Part shown: positions 33,067-40,752 of the stretch, one piece after another
How the letters are laid out: the number at the start of each line of letters is the position of its first letter
How positions within the stretch are numbered: position 1 is the first letter of the stretch
Assembly: GCA_934271525.1 (NCBI GenBank)
Contig: CAKQRL010000015.1
Coordinates: 1 to 49,278, forward strand
Reading direction: 5' to 3'
DNA: 49,278 nucleotides
DNA from: an uncultured Rhodocyclaceae bacterium
Lineage (GTDB): Bacteria > Pseudomonadota > Gammaproteobacteria > Burkholderiales > Rhodocyclaceae
The notes under the pieces: model-generated
Told to the model about the DNA's origin: nothing
What the model saw: only the letters and a program-made list of their open reading frames with translations
Database searches by the model: none
Translations under genes and position numbers: made by a program

Positions 33067-33079
33067 CGTTTACCGTGGA
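33067..33079 (-). repeat. Repeat core supplying the Nudix gene stop
   Basis: The plus strand reads CGTTTACCGTGGA, preceded by ACAAAAAAATTGCG. On the gene strand AAT CCA CGG TAA gives Asn-Pro-Arg-stop at the end of the Nudix gene. Confidence 0.9.
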
Positions 33080-33621
33080 TTTTCGCTACGCAAAAATAAA
33101 TCCCGCAAAATATGCGCCGTTGCACCCCAAATAAAATGATTGTGATACGGCATTGCCCAAAATTCCCGCCATTGCCCTTGCCAAAAAAAACGTTGTTTTT
33201 TGTGATTTTTAGGGTTCATCAAAAATGCCATCGGCACGGTAAAAATCTCTGCCACTTCCACAGGGTCGCACTCAAAATCAAAAGGTGGGGCAATTTTGGC
33301 CGCTACTGGAACAATTGAAAATCCCGTGCCGGTGGTAAGCGTTGGCAAAAATCCCAAAATACGCGCTTGATTCGGATTAAGCCCCACTTCTTCTTTTGCC
33401 TCGCGCAATGCCGCATCGGCAAAGCTTTCACCTTTTTCCACGCGCCCGCCCGGAAAAGCCACTTGGCCAGAATGATCCTTCAAATTCGCACTGCGGCGGG
33501 TAAATAGCATTTGGATTGGCTCAGAATCCAAAAAAGGCAACAACACCGCAGCAGGTGTGGCATTGCGGCTTTGTTTATCATCGGGCGCATTTAACAATGC
33601 GCTTTGGAATTTTTGCCACAT
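33070..33621 (-). CDS. NudL-type Nudix hydrolase (CoA pyrophosphatase-like)
   Basis: 183 residues. The Nudix box is GGRVEKGESFADAALREAKEEVGL (within about 55-80), preceded by MLFTRRSANLKDHSGQVAFPGG, the NudL/Nudt7-type signature associated with CoA and ADP-ribose-like substrates. Exact substrate is inferred. The protein ends in SENPR-stop, with the stop codon in a repeat core. The start ATG (33621) overlaps the TGA of the upstream protease gene by one base. Confidence 0.9.
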   Translation of the reverse strand: MWQKFQSALLNAPDDKQSRNATPAAVLLPFLDSEPIQMLFTRRSANLKDHSGQVAFPGGRVEKGESFADAALREAKEEVGLNPNQARILGFLPTLTTGTGFSIVPVAAKIAPPFDFECDPVEVAEIFTVPMAFLMNPKNHKKQRFFWQGQWREFWAMPYHNHFIWGATAHILRDLFLRSENPR

Positions 33622-34259
33622 CAGCGCAAGGTTAAGGTTAAAACATTGCCCGTTTGATTCATATTAAAACGGCGTAAAGCGCTCATTCCTAGTAGCGCGT
33701 GCGGCGATTCACCTGCCAACACGTGCGCTTCTATGTTGTCCAACATAATGCCGCCAACGTTTAAAGAAATGCGCACCATTTTGGTTTGCACCTCGCCGTT
33801 TGCGGTTCTGGAAATGCCTGCTTGCGCACCGATTAACGAAATGCCCAAACGTTTGGCATCCGATGCGCCAAAAACCACCGCCGTGGCACCCGTATCCAAA
33901 AGAAAGCGCACAGCATTGCCATTTACCGCGCCATCTGCAAAATAATGCCCGCTGGAGTCAGCATTTAAGATGATGGCATCAGAAGGTGAGACGCCTTTAT
34001 CCGCCAAGCTCGCGTTTTGCCCCACGCGAAGCGTGATGCGTTTGCCCTTTTTTTCAACCACGGCGGATTTTTCTTCCACGCTAATTAACTTCACGCCGTG
34101 GATGCGCTCACCCACTGCCACGCTTTTGGGATTACCGCCATCAATCACCAAAATGGCTTTTTTACCCAAAATACCAGCCAAGCCTACCGTTTGCGCCGCT
34201 GCCACCAAGGGTAAACTTAAAACAGCGCAAGTAATTGTTTTTAAAAGGATTTTTTTCAT
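33621..34259 (-). CDS. Retropepsin-like clan AA aspartic protease (exported)
   Basis: About 212 residues from ATG 34259 (MKKILLKTITCAVLSLPLVAAAQT), which begins a signal peptide; the frame extends 13 codons further without support. The mature part has an N-terminal region (about 25-105) and a retropepsin fold whose active site is VRFLLDTGATAVVFG, with HALLGMSALRRF as the second conserved block, as in the TIGR02281-like family. It probably acts in the periplasm as a dimer. The next gene overlaps by one base and the yajQ stop is 1 bp away, so the three are likely co-transcribed. Confidence 0.86.
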   Translation of the reverse strand: MKKILLKTITCAVLSLPLVAAAQTVGLAGILGKKAILVIDGGNPKSVAVGERIHGVKLISVEEKSAVVEKKGKRITLRVGQNASLADKGVSPSDAIILNADSSGHYFADGAVNGNAVRFLLDTGATAVVFGASDAKRLGISLIGAQAGISRTANGEVQTKMVRISLNVGGIMLDNIEAHVLAGESPHALLGMSALRRFNMNQTGNVLTLTLR

Positions 34260-34260
34260 T

Positions 34261-34752
34261 TTAATCTCTAAAATTACCCGCTTGAATGGGATAATCATCG
34301 CAATTTTTTTTAATCAAGGCGATAACTTCTTGCAAAACATCACGTTTATTGCCCGATACCCGAACAGAATCACCTTGAATGCTGGCTTGCACTTTCAATT
34401 TGCTATCTTTTAAAAGTTTGACGATTTTTTTTGCTAAATTCGCATCAATGCCCGATTGCACCAGCAAAACCTGTTTCAACTTGTTGCCTTGTTTTTCAAT
34501 TTCGTTGGCTTTGAGTCGCTTGGTTGATTCGGGCGCTTTTTTTTCCATTGCAGGAAAAAGCAAATCTTTGATTTGATTGAGCTGAAATTCACTCTCGCCA
34601 AAAAGCGTAATCGCTTTGTCTTTGTCGTTTAAAAGCAATTGCGCCGGCGTGCCTTTGAAATCATAACGGTTATCCACTTGCCGCTGCGCAACATCCACGG
34701 CATTTTTCAAATGAACCCAATCTACATCGGAAGTAAAATCAAAACTCGGCAT
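34261..34752 (-). CDS. yajQ: YajQ-family nucleotide-binding protein
   Basis: 163 residues from ATG 34752 (MPSFDFTSDVDWVHLKNAVD); the frame runs 52 codons further upstream through repeat-derived low-complexity sequence, which is rejected. RYDFKGTPAQLLLNDKDKAI and LKQVLLVQSGIDANLAKKIVKLLKDSKLKVQASIQGDSVRVSGNKRDVLQEVIALIK are family blocks of the two ferredoxin-like folds. YajQ proteins bind nucleotides, and some bind c-di-GMP. A 51-bp repeat pair lies just upstream, isolating it from the DUF3149 gene. Confidence 0.95.
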   Translation of the reverse strand: MPSFDFTSDVDWVHLKNAVDVAQRQVDNRYDFKGTPAQLLLNDKDKAITLFGESEFQLNQIKDLLFPAMEKKAPESTKRLKANEIEKQGNKLKQVLLVQSGIDANLAKKIVKLLKDSKLKVQASIQGDSVRVSGNKRDVLQEVIALIKKNCDDYPIQAGNFRD

Positions 34753-34781
34753 AACAATTCCAAAAAAGCCAAAAACACACT

Positions 34782-34832
34782 TCCACGGTAAACGGCATAT
34801 TTTTTTGAAAAAAATTCTTTGTTTACCGTGGA
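34782..34832. repeat. 51-bp inverted repeat pair between yajQ and the DUF3149 gene
   Basis: TCCACGGTAAACG at 34782-34794 faces TGTTTACCGTGGA at 34820-34832, with a TTTTTTTGAAAAAAAT centre. It probably ends the ccoG-fixH-DUF3149 transcript. Confidence 0.92.
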
Positions 34833-34852
34833 TTTTTGTAAAAAATAGAAAA

Positions 34853-35038
34853 TCAGCTGTTTTGTTGTTGCTGTTGTTGCTGTTGTTTGTTGGCCTGATG
34901 CAACGCACGTGCTTTTTCTGAACGCTTGATTTTGTTGCTGAACATTGAAATCAAAACGCCAGCAATCACCACCACGCCGATGATAACCACCAAGCTCATC
35001 AAGCCAAAATCGCTATTGAACAGTAAATTCCAAGCCAT
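34853..35038 (-). CDS. DUF3149 small membrane protein with polyglutamine tail
   Basis: 61 residues from ATG 35038 (MAWNLLFNSDFGLMSL), preceded by AGGAGGGG. This N-terminal block and the membrane segment (about 14-34, LVVIIGVVVIAGVLISMF) are typical of DUF3149. The C-terminus ends in eight glutamines (NKQQQQQQQQNS), encoded by interspersed CAA/CAG repeats that could vary in number. It follows fixH in the cbb3 assembly region. Function unknown; the frame could be extended but not credibly. Confidence 0.82.
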   Translation of the reverse strand: MAWNLLFNSDFGLMSLVVIIGVVVIAGVLISMFSNKIKRSEKARALHQANKQQQQQQQQNS

Positions 35039-35070
35039 AAGCCCCTCCTTGTTTTTTGTGGTTGAAAAAT

Positions 35071-35574
35071 CTATTTGTTTGGCGGCTGCAACACCAGCAT
35101 ATCCGGCGTATTGGGCAACCAATCGCCTTGCAAGCGCCAAGTTTGTTGCGAATCTTCCAAAATCAAATGCCAGCGCCCTTTTAAAGCTTTGGGCAAAGTG
35201 ACATTGAAAATTCCCGGTGCTTCCATATTCAAAGGCACATCCAAATCAAAACCCGCTTGCGTGGGATGCACAATTTTAAGCAATACTTCTTGCGGCAAAT
35301 TGGCGCTGGGCGCAAAAATCACGCGCAGTTGATTTTCTTTGGTCATCACATTGGCAGACAACTGCATATTGCGTGCGGCATCATCGCGCGCCAAACTTTG
35401 GTTAATTGCCAAACCTTCTTTGTAATAATCATCCGTCACCAAGCCATCATCGCTTTGAACAGCCAAATAAAAGGTCACAAAACCAGCCAAAACCACAATA
35501 AAAGGGCCAGACATCAAAAACCACGGCCAAGGTTCTTTATACCAAGGTTTTGCCGTTGTGTTATTCAAGTTCAT
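35071..35574 (-). CDS. fixH: FixH-family cytochrome oxidase assembly protein
   Basis: 167 residues. One N-terminal membrane segment (about 17-38, PWFLMSGPFIVVLAGFVTFYLAV) precedes a periplasmic Ig-like domain. The block FYLAVQSDDGLVTDDYYKEGLAINQSLARD is diagnostic of FixH. It works with CcoG and CcoI in cbb3 oxidase maturation and copper delivery. It is 15 bp downstream of ccoG on the same strand. Confidence 0.94.
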   Translation of the reverse strand: MNLNNTTAKPWYKEPWPWFLMSGPFIVVLAGFVTFYLAVQSDDGLVTDDYYKEGLAINQSLARDDAARNMQLSANVMTKENQLRVIFAPSANLPQEVLLKIVHPTQAGFDLDVPLNMEAPGIFNVTLPKALKGRWHLILEDSQQTWRLQGDWLPNTPDMLVLQPPNK

Positions 35575-35589
35575 TGTTGATTCCTTTTT

Positions 35590-37050
35590 TTAAGATGGCA
35601 TCAAAAACGATGCTTTTTCACGCACTTCTAACTTGGGATTATCCACCGATTGAATATGAAAGAAAATTTTGCTTGCTCCCGGTGGCGCTGATTCAGGCGG
35701 CGCATTCACGGTCACGGCAACTTCGTAATTTTCAGCCGCTTTAACTTCAATAGGTTCTTTCACATCCACCGTAATGCCATCCAAACCTTCCACACTAATG
35801 CGATAGCGTTGCGCTTCTTCGGTAATGTTCATAATTTTAAGAGTGAAAACGTTTTCAATTTTGCCATCAAAACTTTCACGCGCCAAAATGGAACGGTCGC
35901 GAATCACATCCACTTTCAAGGGCACGCGCAAAATCAACGATGCCGCAGTAGCAAAAATAATCGCCCACAAAATGCCGGTGTAAATCAAAATGCGCGGACG
36001 CCACAAATGCGCCCAAATGCTTTTTTCGCCTTCTTTTTTGCGATTCAAAAGCGCATTTTCTGATGTATAGCGAATAAGCCCTAAGGGTTTATTGAGTTTT
36101 TCCATCACGGGATTGCACACATCAATACACGCGCCGCAACCAATACATTCATATTGCAAGCCTTTGCGAATATCAATGCCGGTTGGGCAAACCACCACGC
36201 ACAAATTGCAATCCACGCAATCGCCCAAAGGCGGGGCATCGGCTGGCAAATTTTTGCGTTTGGCGCCTCTTGGCTCACCGCGTTCGGCATCATAAGTGAT
36301 GATTAACGTATCCGGGTCATACATCACGCCTTGAAAACGCGCATAAGGGCACATGTATTTGCAAACCTGCTCGCGCAAAAAACCCGCCTGCATATAAAAG
36401 AAAGCCGCATAAAAAAACACCCAAAACATCTCCCAAGCCGACCAGTTGGGGAAAGTTTGCGCCAACTCCGATACGGGCGTGAAATAACACACTAAGGTAA
36501 AACCTGCCCAAAGCGCAATGGCAATCCAAATGGCGTGTTTGATGAGTTTTTTGGTGATTTTTTCACCCGTCCAAGGTCCTTGGTCTAATTTGATGCGTTT
36601 GTTTCTGTCGCCTTCAATGCGGTTTTCAATCCACATATAAATTTCGGTATAAACCGTTTGCGGGCAGGCATAACCGCAGAAAAGTCGCCCAGCAAAAGCA
36701 GTAAATAAAAATAAAGAATAAGCAGAAATAATCAATAAAATAGCCAAATAAAAAACATCTTGCGGCCACAAAATCAGGCCAAAAATATAAAACTTGCGCT
36801 CAATTAAATGAAACAACACCGCTTGGCGATTATTCCAAGTTAGCCACGGCGTAATGAAAAAAATCGCTTGCGTTAAAAAAACAAAAATCCAACGCCAGTT
36901 GTTCCACCAACCTTTGACATCGCGAATGTAGATTTTTTTGTGTTTTTCATAAAAAGAAACTTGTTTTTCCACGGTCGACTCCAATTTTTTTTCATTTTTT
37001 GGAGAATCGTTTGAACAAGATTCTGGTCGTATTTCCGGTGCATCCGACAT
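35590..37050 (-). CDS. ccoG: Cytochrome c oxidase accessory protein CcoG (FixG)
   Basis: Membrane-bound Fe-S protein that reduces Cu(II) for cbb3 oxidase assembly. 486 residues. Five membrane segments (first about 53-75), the FAGRLFCGYACPQTVY motif, the two 4Fe-4S ferredoxin motifs (CVDCNLCVVVCPTGIDI and CIGCGACIDVCNP) and a C-terminal Ig-like periplasmic domain are all visible. The ATG at 37050 is preceded by GGAGG. The N-terminus has ESTVEKQ, encoded by a divergent repeat core. It lies after ccoP, beyond a strong terminator. Confidence 0.97.
   Translation of the reverse strand: MSDAPEIRPESCSNDSPKNEKKLESTVEKQVSFYEKHKKIYIRDVKGWWNNWRWIFVFLTQAIFFITPWLTWNNRQAVLFHLIERKFYIFGLILWPQDVFYLAILLIISAYSLFLFTAFAGRLFCGYACPQTVYTEIYMWIENRIEGDRNKRIKLDQGPWTGEKITKKLIKHAIWIAIALWAGFTLVCYFTPVSELAQTFPNWSAWEMFWVFFYAAFFYMQAGFLREQVCKYMCPYARFQGVMYDPDTLIITYDAERGEPRGAKRKNLPADAPPLGDCVDCNLCVVVCPTGIDIRKGLQYECIGCGACIDVCNPVMEKLNKPLGLIRYTSENALLNRKKEGEKSIWAHLWRPRILIYTGILWAIIFATAASLILRVPLKVDVIRDRSILARESFDGKIENVFTLKIMNITEEAQRYRISVEGLDGITVDVKEPIEVKAAENYEVAVTVNAPPESAPPGASKIFFHIQSVDNPKLEVREKASFLMPS
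36968..36980 (+). repeat. Divergent repeat core in the ccoG N-terminus
   Basis: TCCACGGTCGACT (one mismatch in the AAC block) followed by CCAATTTTTTTTCA. It is read as Ser-Thr-Val-Glu on the gene strand. Confidence 0.7.
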
Positions 37051-37085
37051 TTTTTCCTCCGAGGCTGTTTGTCATCCAACTTTGT

Positions 37086-37114
37086 AAAAAAGGCGACTCA
37101 CAATAAGTCGCCTT
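37086..37114 (-). terminator. Terminator after ccoNOQP
   Basis: AAGGCGACT-CACAATA-AGTCGCCTT (37090-37114). On the minus strand the stem is followed by TTTT. It lies between ccoP (stop at 37139) and ccoG. Confidence 0.88.
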
Positions 37115-37138
37115 ATTCACAAATATTTTTAAGGGTGC

Positions 37139-38053
37139 TTAGTGCGCACTTAAACTATACACGTATGCCGTCAAAATGTGCACTTTATCCGCGCCCAAAA
37201 ACTCTCCCCAAGCGGGCATGCGGTTGGTGCGCCCGTTGATGATGCCGTTTTTGATTTCATTAACCGAAGAACCATAAAGCCAAATGTTGTCGGTTAAATT
37301 GGGCGCACCCAAACCAATCAAAGTGCCGTCCGGCAATCTGCCTGTGGCGTTTTCTCCGTGGCAAGTAAAACACGTGCCTGCCCCCACAAACAATTCTTTA
37401 CCGCGCCCAGCAGAAGTTGCGTCATGCGACAAGTTGCTCAATGAACGCACATAATTGGCCAAATCGTCAATGTCTTGTGTGCTCAAAGCCTCACCCATGG
37501 CGGTCATCACGCCCATTCTGCCGTTGGTGATGGTTTCCTTAATATCATCGGGCTCGCCGCCATAAAGCCAGTCGGCATCCGTTAAGTTCGGAAAACCTTT
37601 GCTACCAGTAGCATTGGCGCCATGGCATTGCATGCAGTAGGTTTGGAACAAGCGTTTGCCCGTTTCCATTGCTTCGCGGTTGGTTGCCAAGGTTTTGATG
37701 TCCGTTTTCAAATAGGCATCAAAAGTAGGTTTAATGCGGGCGTTCATTTCATCCACTTCCGCTTGGTGTTGCCCGGCAGACGTCCAACCCAACTGCCCTT
37801 GCATATTCCCAAAACCCGGATAAAGCACCAAATAAACAATGGCAAATGCCACGGTCAAAGAAAACAACCACACCCACCAGCGCGGCATGGGGTTGTTGTA
37901 TTCCTCCAAGGTGCCATCCCACACGTGCCCCATGGTTTTACCCGGGGTAAACTTGGCTTTTGTCTGCACAAGCAGCAATGTGATGCAGGCAATAATGCCC
38001 ACAGCAACAATCACCATCACATACAGATTCCAAAATCCATTCAGATCACTCAT
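37139..38053 (-). CDS. ccoP: cbb3-type cytochrome c oxidase subunit III (CcoP)
   Basis: Diheme cytochrome c, 304 residues. N-terminal membrane region: a first segment at about 9-29 (YVMVIVAVGIIACITLLLVQT) and a second at about 60-80, flanking DGTLEEYNNPMPRWWVWLFSLT, the typical FixP block. Two heme-c motifs, CMQCHG (about 140) and CFTCHG (about 232), each with a distal Met in the following segment. It overlaps ccoQ by 8 bp at its start. Confidence 0.97.
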   Translation of the reverse strand: MSDLNGFWNLYVMVIVAVGIIACITLLLVQTKAKFTPGKTMGHVWDGTLEEYNNPMPRWWVWLFSLTVAFAIVYLVLYPGFGNMQGQLGWTSAGQHQAEVDEMNARIKPTFDAYLKTDIKTLATNREAMETGKRLFQTYCMQCHGANATGSKGFPNLTDADWLYGGEPDDIKETITNGRMGVMTAMGEALSTQDIDDLANYVRSLSNLSHDATSAGRGKELFVGAGTCFTCHGENATGRLPDGTLIGLGAPNLTDNIWLYGSSVNEIKNGIINGRTNRMPAWGEFLGADKVHILTAYVYSLSAH

Positions 38054-38216
38054 TTACATCCCCTTTATTCTTCAGATTCTCCTCCTCCGTAAAAGGCAGG
38101 TTAGCAGCTTCATCAAAGCCTTTTTTACTACCCTTGCTGTATGCCCACCCCACGATTGCCAAGAAACACAAAAACCCGGCAACCGTGATGATGGAACGGA
38201 GATCGTTGATATCCAT
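38046..38216 (-). CDS. ccoQ: cbb3-type oxidase small subunit CcoQ
   Basis: 56 residues from ATG 38216 (MDINDLRSIITVAGFLCFLAI). One membrane segment (about 8-26) followed by a short charged tail (YSKGSKKGFDEAANLPF), the usual CcoQ form. It stabilises the oxidase complex. It begins 4 bp after the ccoO stop and overlaps ccoP. Confidence 0.93.
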   Translation of the reverse strand: MDINDLRSIITVAGFLCFLAIVGWAYSKGSKKGFDEAANLPFTEEENLKNKGDVNE

Positions 38217-38220
38217 TGGA

Positions 38221-38865
38221 CTAATTCTGTTTAGACATCGGGTTGTTGGCAATGCCCAAGCCTTGCAAATAGGCAACAAGCACATCCAACTCCGTCATAT
38301 CTCCGATAGCGGCTTTGGCACCAGCAATATCGGCATCCGAATAGGTTGGCAAGCCACGCACATTGGCATAAGAACGCAGAACCTGCATTTTCTTTTCAAT
38401 GTCAGCGCCAACGGTATCCTTGGCATAAGTTGTTGCCAACCACGGGAAAGCCGGCATATTGGACTCAGGCACCACATCGCGCGGGTTAATCAAATGCGCG
38501 CGTTGCCATTCATCAGAATACCGCCCGCCCACACGGTGCAAATCTGGACCAGTGCGTTTGGAACCCCATTGGAAAGGATGGTCATAAACGTATTCACCTG
38601 CCACAGAATAAGGCCCATAACGCTCAGTTTCACCGCGGAAAGGACGAATCATCTGCGAGTGGCAGTTGTAACAACCTTCCCGCAAATAAATATCACGCCC
38701 AGCGACTTGCACTGCCGTATAAGGCTTCAAATCTTTGACAGGTTCGGTTAGCGATTTTTGAAAAAACAGCGGCACAATTTCAACCAGCCCGCCCCAAATC
38801 ACCACCAAGAGCGTCAAAACTATGAGCAGCGGAACGCTTTTCTCAATTTGTTCGTGCTTAATCAT
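38221..38865 (-). CDS. ccoO: cbb3-type cytochrome c oxidase subunit II (CcoO)
   Basis: Membrane-anchored mono-heme cytochrome c, 214 residues. N-terminal anchor (about 12-32), then EGCYNCHSQMIRPFRGETERYGPYSVAGEYVYDHPFQWGSKRTGPDLHRVGGRYSDEWQ, the characteristic heme motif region. The heme Met is in SNMPAFPWL. It lies 15 bp downstream of ccoN. Confidence 0.98.
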   Translation of the reverse strand: MIKHEQIEKSVPLLIVLTLLVVIWGGLVEIVPLFFQKSLTEPVKDLKPYTAVQVAGRDIYLREGCYNCHSQMIRPFRGETERYGPYSVAGEYVYDHPFQWGSKRTGPDLHRVGGRYSDEWQRAHLINPRDVVPESNMPAFPWLATTYAKDTVGADIEKKMQVLRSYANVRGLPTYSDADIAGAKAAIGDMTELDVLVAYLQGLGIANNPMSKQN

Positions 38866-38880
38866 TTCTCACCTCTCCTC

Positions 38881-40302
38881 TTAGGCGTGTGCGGGTTCAG
38901 CCACAGGAACGTCCTGCGCTTTGCCGCCTGCGATGGTTTTAAACATATTGAATGCCATAATCAGCATCCCCACCAAGAACAAGATACCGCCCAACAAACG
39001 GATAGACCAGAAAGGATAAGAACCTTTCACCCCTTCCACAAAGGCGTAAGCCAAAGTGCCATCGGGGTTGCCTGCACGCCACATCAAGCCTTGCATCACA
39101 CCCGCAATCCACATGGATGCGATATAAAGCACGGTGCCGATGGTGGCAATCCAAAAGTGCGTGTTGATTAAAGAAACGCTATACATTTCTTTTTTGCCAA
39201 ATAGGCGCGGAATCAAGTAATACATAGAGCCAATGGAAACCATCGCCACCCAGCCTAATGCACCCGAATGCACGTGGCCTACCGTCCAGTCGGTGTAGTG
39301 CGACAAAGCATTCACCGTTTTGATTGACATCATCGGCCCTTCAAAAGTCGACATACCATAGAAGGACAACGAAGTAATCAAAAATTTCAAAATGGCATCA
39401 TCACGCAATTTATACCAAGCGCCGGACAAGGTCATAATCCCGTTGATCATCCCACCCCAAGACGGTGCGAGCAAAATCAAAGAGAACAACATACCAAGCG
39501 ATTGCGTCCAATCAGGCAAAGCGGTGTAGTGCAAATGGTGCGGACCTGCCCACATATACGTGAAAATCAACGCCCAAAAGTGCACCACCGACAAGCGATA
39601 GGAATAAACCGGGCGCCCTGCTTGTTTGGGAACAAAGTAATACATCATTCCCAAAAAGCCTGCCGTTAAGAAAAAGCCCACGGCATTATGCCCATACCAC
39701 CATTGCACCATGGCATCTTGCACACCGGCGTAGGCGGAATAAGATTTGGTCAATGTAATTGGCACCTCCGGGCTATTGCCCAAGTGCAACAAGGCAACGG
39801 CAATGATGAATGCGCCAAAGAACCAGTTTGCCACATAAATGTGGGAAACCTTGCGCACGGCAATGGTGCCAAAGAAAACCACGGCATAAGACACCCACAC
39901 CAATGTAATCAAAATATCAATTGGCCATTCCAATTCGGCGTATTCTTTGCCCGTTGTCCAGCCCATTGGCAAAGAAATGGCTGCCAACACAATAATGAGT
40001 TGCCAACCCCAGAATGTAAATGGAATTAACGGACCGCCCCAAAGGCGCACGTGGCACGTGCGTTGCACGACCCAATAAGATGTTGCAAACAATGCGCAGC
40101 CGCCAAAAGCAAAAATAACCGCATTGGTGTGCAAAGGACGCAAACGCCCAAAGTGCAACCAAGGACCGATATTGAGCTCTGGCATTACCAGTTGCGCTGC
40201 GATAATCACACCGACCAACATGCCGACGATGCCCCAAATCACAGTCATAACAGTAAATTGCCGCACAACCTTGTCGTTGTATATTGTGGCTTGTGTTCCC
40301 AT
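38881..40302 (-). CDS. ccoN: cbb3-type cytochrome c oxidase subunit I (CcoN)
   Basis: Catalytic heme-copper subunit with about twelve membrane segments; 473 residues. The heme and CuB histidines lie in LHTNAVIFAFGG, WWYGHNAVGFFLTAGFLG, THMWAGPHHLHYT-like (YMWAGPHHLHYTAL) and SHYTDWTVGHVHSGALGW. High-affinity oxidase for microaerobic respiration. The ATG (40302) is preceded by GAGGTAGGG. FNR-type boxes lie upstream. Confidence 0.98.
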   Translation of the reverse strand: MGTQATIYNDKVVRQFTVMTVIWGIVGMLVGVIIAAQLVMPELNIGPWLHFGRLRPLHTNAVIFAFGGCALFATSYWVVQRTCHVRLWGGPLIPFTFWGWQLIIVLAAISLPMGWTTGKEYAELEWPIDILITLVWVSYAVVFFGTIAVRKVSHIYVANWFFGAFIIAVALLHLGNSPEVPITLTKSYSAYAGVQDAMVQWWYGHNAVGFFLTAGFLGMMYYFVPKQAGRPVYSYRLSVVHFWALIFTYMWAGPHHLHYTALPDWTQSLGMLFSLILLAPSWGGMINGIMTLSGAWYKLRDDAILKFLITSLSFYGMSTFEGPMMSIKTVNALSHYTDWTVGHVHSGALGWVAMVSIGSMYYLIPRLFGKKEMYSVSLINTHFWIATIGTVLYIASMWIAGVMQGLMWRAGNPDGTLAYAFVEGVKGSYPFWSIRLLGGILFLVGMLIMAFNMFKTIAGGKAQDVPVAEPAHA

Positions 40303-40365
40303 GAACCCTACCTCTCGTGATTAACAAAAGTTTGTTCTCATCCAAAAAACAGCACGGCGAGACCG

Positions 40366-40412
40366 CCCATAATGTTAAAGCAGAATGTCATTAACTTTTT
40401 GACATAGGTCAA
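40366..40412 (-). promoter_or_regulatory. FNR-type box and minus-10 for ccoNOQP
   Basis: TTGACATAGGTCAA at 40399-40412 is a perfect TTGAC-N4-GTCAA dyad. On the minus strand TAACAT is centred about 31 bp downstream, the spacing of an FNR/ANR class II promoter (box near -41.5). The start would be about 60 bp before the ccoN ATG. Fits oxygen-limited induction of cbb3. Confidence 0.85.
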
Positions 40413-40498
40413 CTTTTTTAAGCGCTTGTAAAAAAATGTAACTGAATTTGTCAAAAATCAAAGTTTTTTTTGCGCCCTACTCTCTTTTCAAAAAACAT

Positions 40499-40528
40499 AA
40501 AAAAAGGGGCAACGTCTTCACGCGCCCC
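40499..40528 (-). terminator. Terminator after ccoI-ccoS
   Basis: On the minus strand GGGGC pairs with GCCCC across 40506-40528 (with an inner CGT/ACG pair) and is followed by seven T residues. It separates the ccoIS transcript from the ccoN promoter. Confidence 0.75.
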
Positions 40529-40587
40529 AAACCCCAACAGAGAACACACTTCTCTGTGCGTTTGCTATTTTATGTAGGTTTTTGTAA

Positions 40588-40752
40588 TTATTTTTGACCC
40601 AAGTCAACTGAATTGTCATCATCCATCAAAATGCGGAAAGCTGGACCTTCCAAATCATCAAACTGGCCGTTTTTCACACTCCACCAAAATATCAAAGCGA
40701 TGAGAAACACCAAAATCAATGAAATGGGAATCAGCAAATAAACCGCTTCCAT
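40588..40752 (-). CDS. ccoS: cbb3 oxidase maturation protein CcoS
   Basis: 54-residue small membrane protein found by translating below the usual size cutoff. MEAVYLLIPISLILVFLIALIFWW gives one membrane segment (about 4-24), followed by SVKNGQFDDLEGPAFRILMDDD, the CcoS signature (GQFDDLEGPA). It is needed for heme and copper insertion into CcoN. Its ATG overlaps the ccoI TAA by one base (TAATG), so it is translationally coupled to ccoI. Confidence 0.95.
   Translation of the reverse strand: MEAVYLLIPISLILVFLIALIFWWSVKNGQFDDLEGPAFRILMDDDNSVDLGQK
40594..40607. promoter_or_regulatory. Second FNR-type dyad in the ccoS 3' end
   Basis: TTGACCCAAGTCAA is a perfect TTGAC-N4-GTCAA dyad inside the last codons of ccoS (Ser-Val-Asp-Leu-Gly). 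It is far (about 290 bp) from ccoN, so its role is doubtful; it may be upstream or coincidental. Confidence 0.4.

Noticed and set aside
34753..34908. N-terminal extension of yajQ by 52 codons
   Set aside because: It translates the repeat pair and a low-complexity stretch; the family start is MPSFDF.
38217..38285. Upstream extension of ccoQ
   Set aside because: It overlaps the ccoO coding end in another frame; MDINDLRS is the family-like start.
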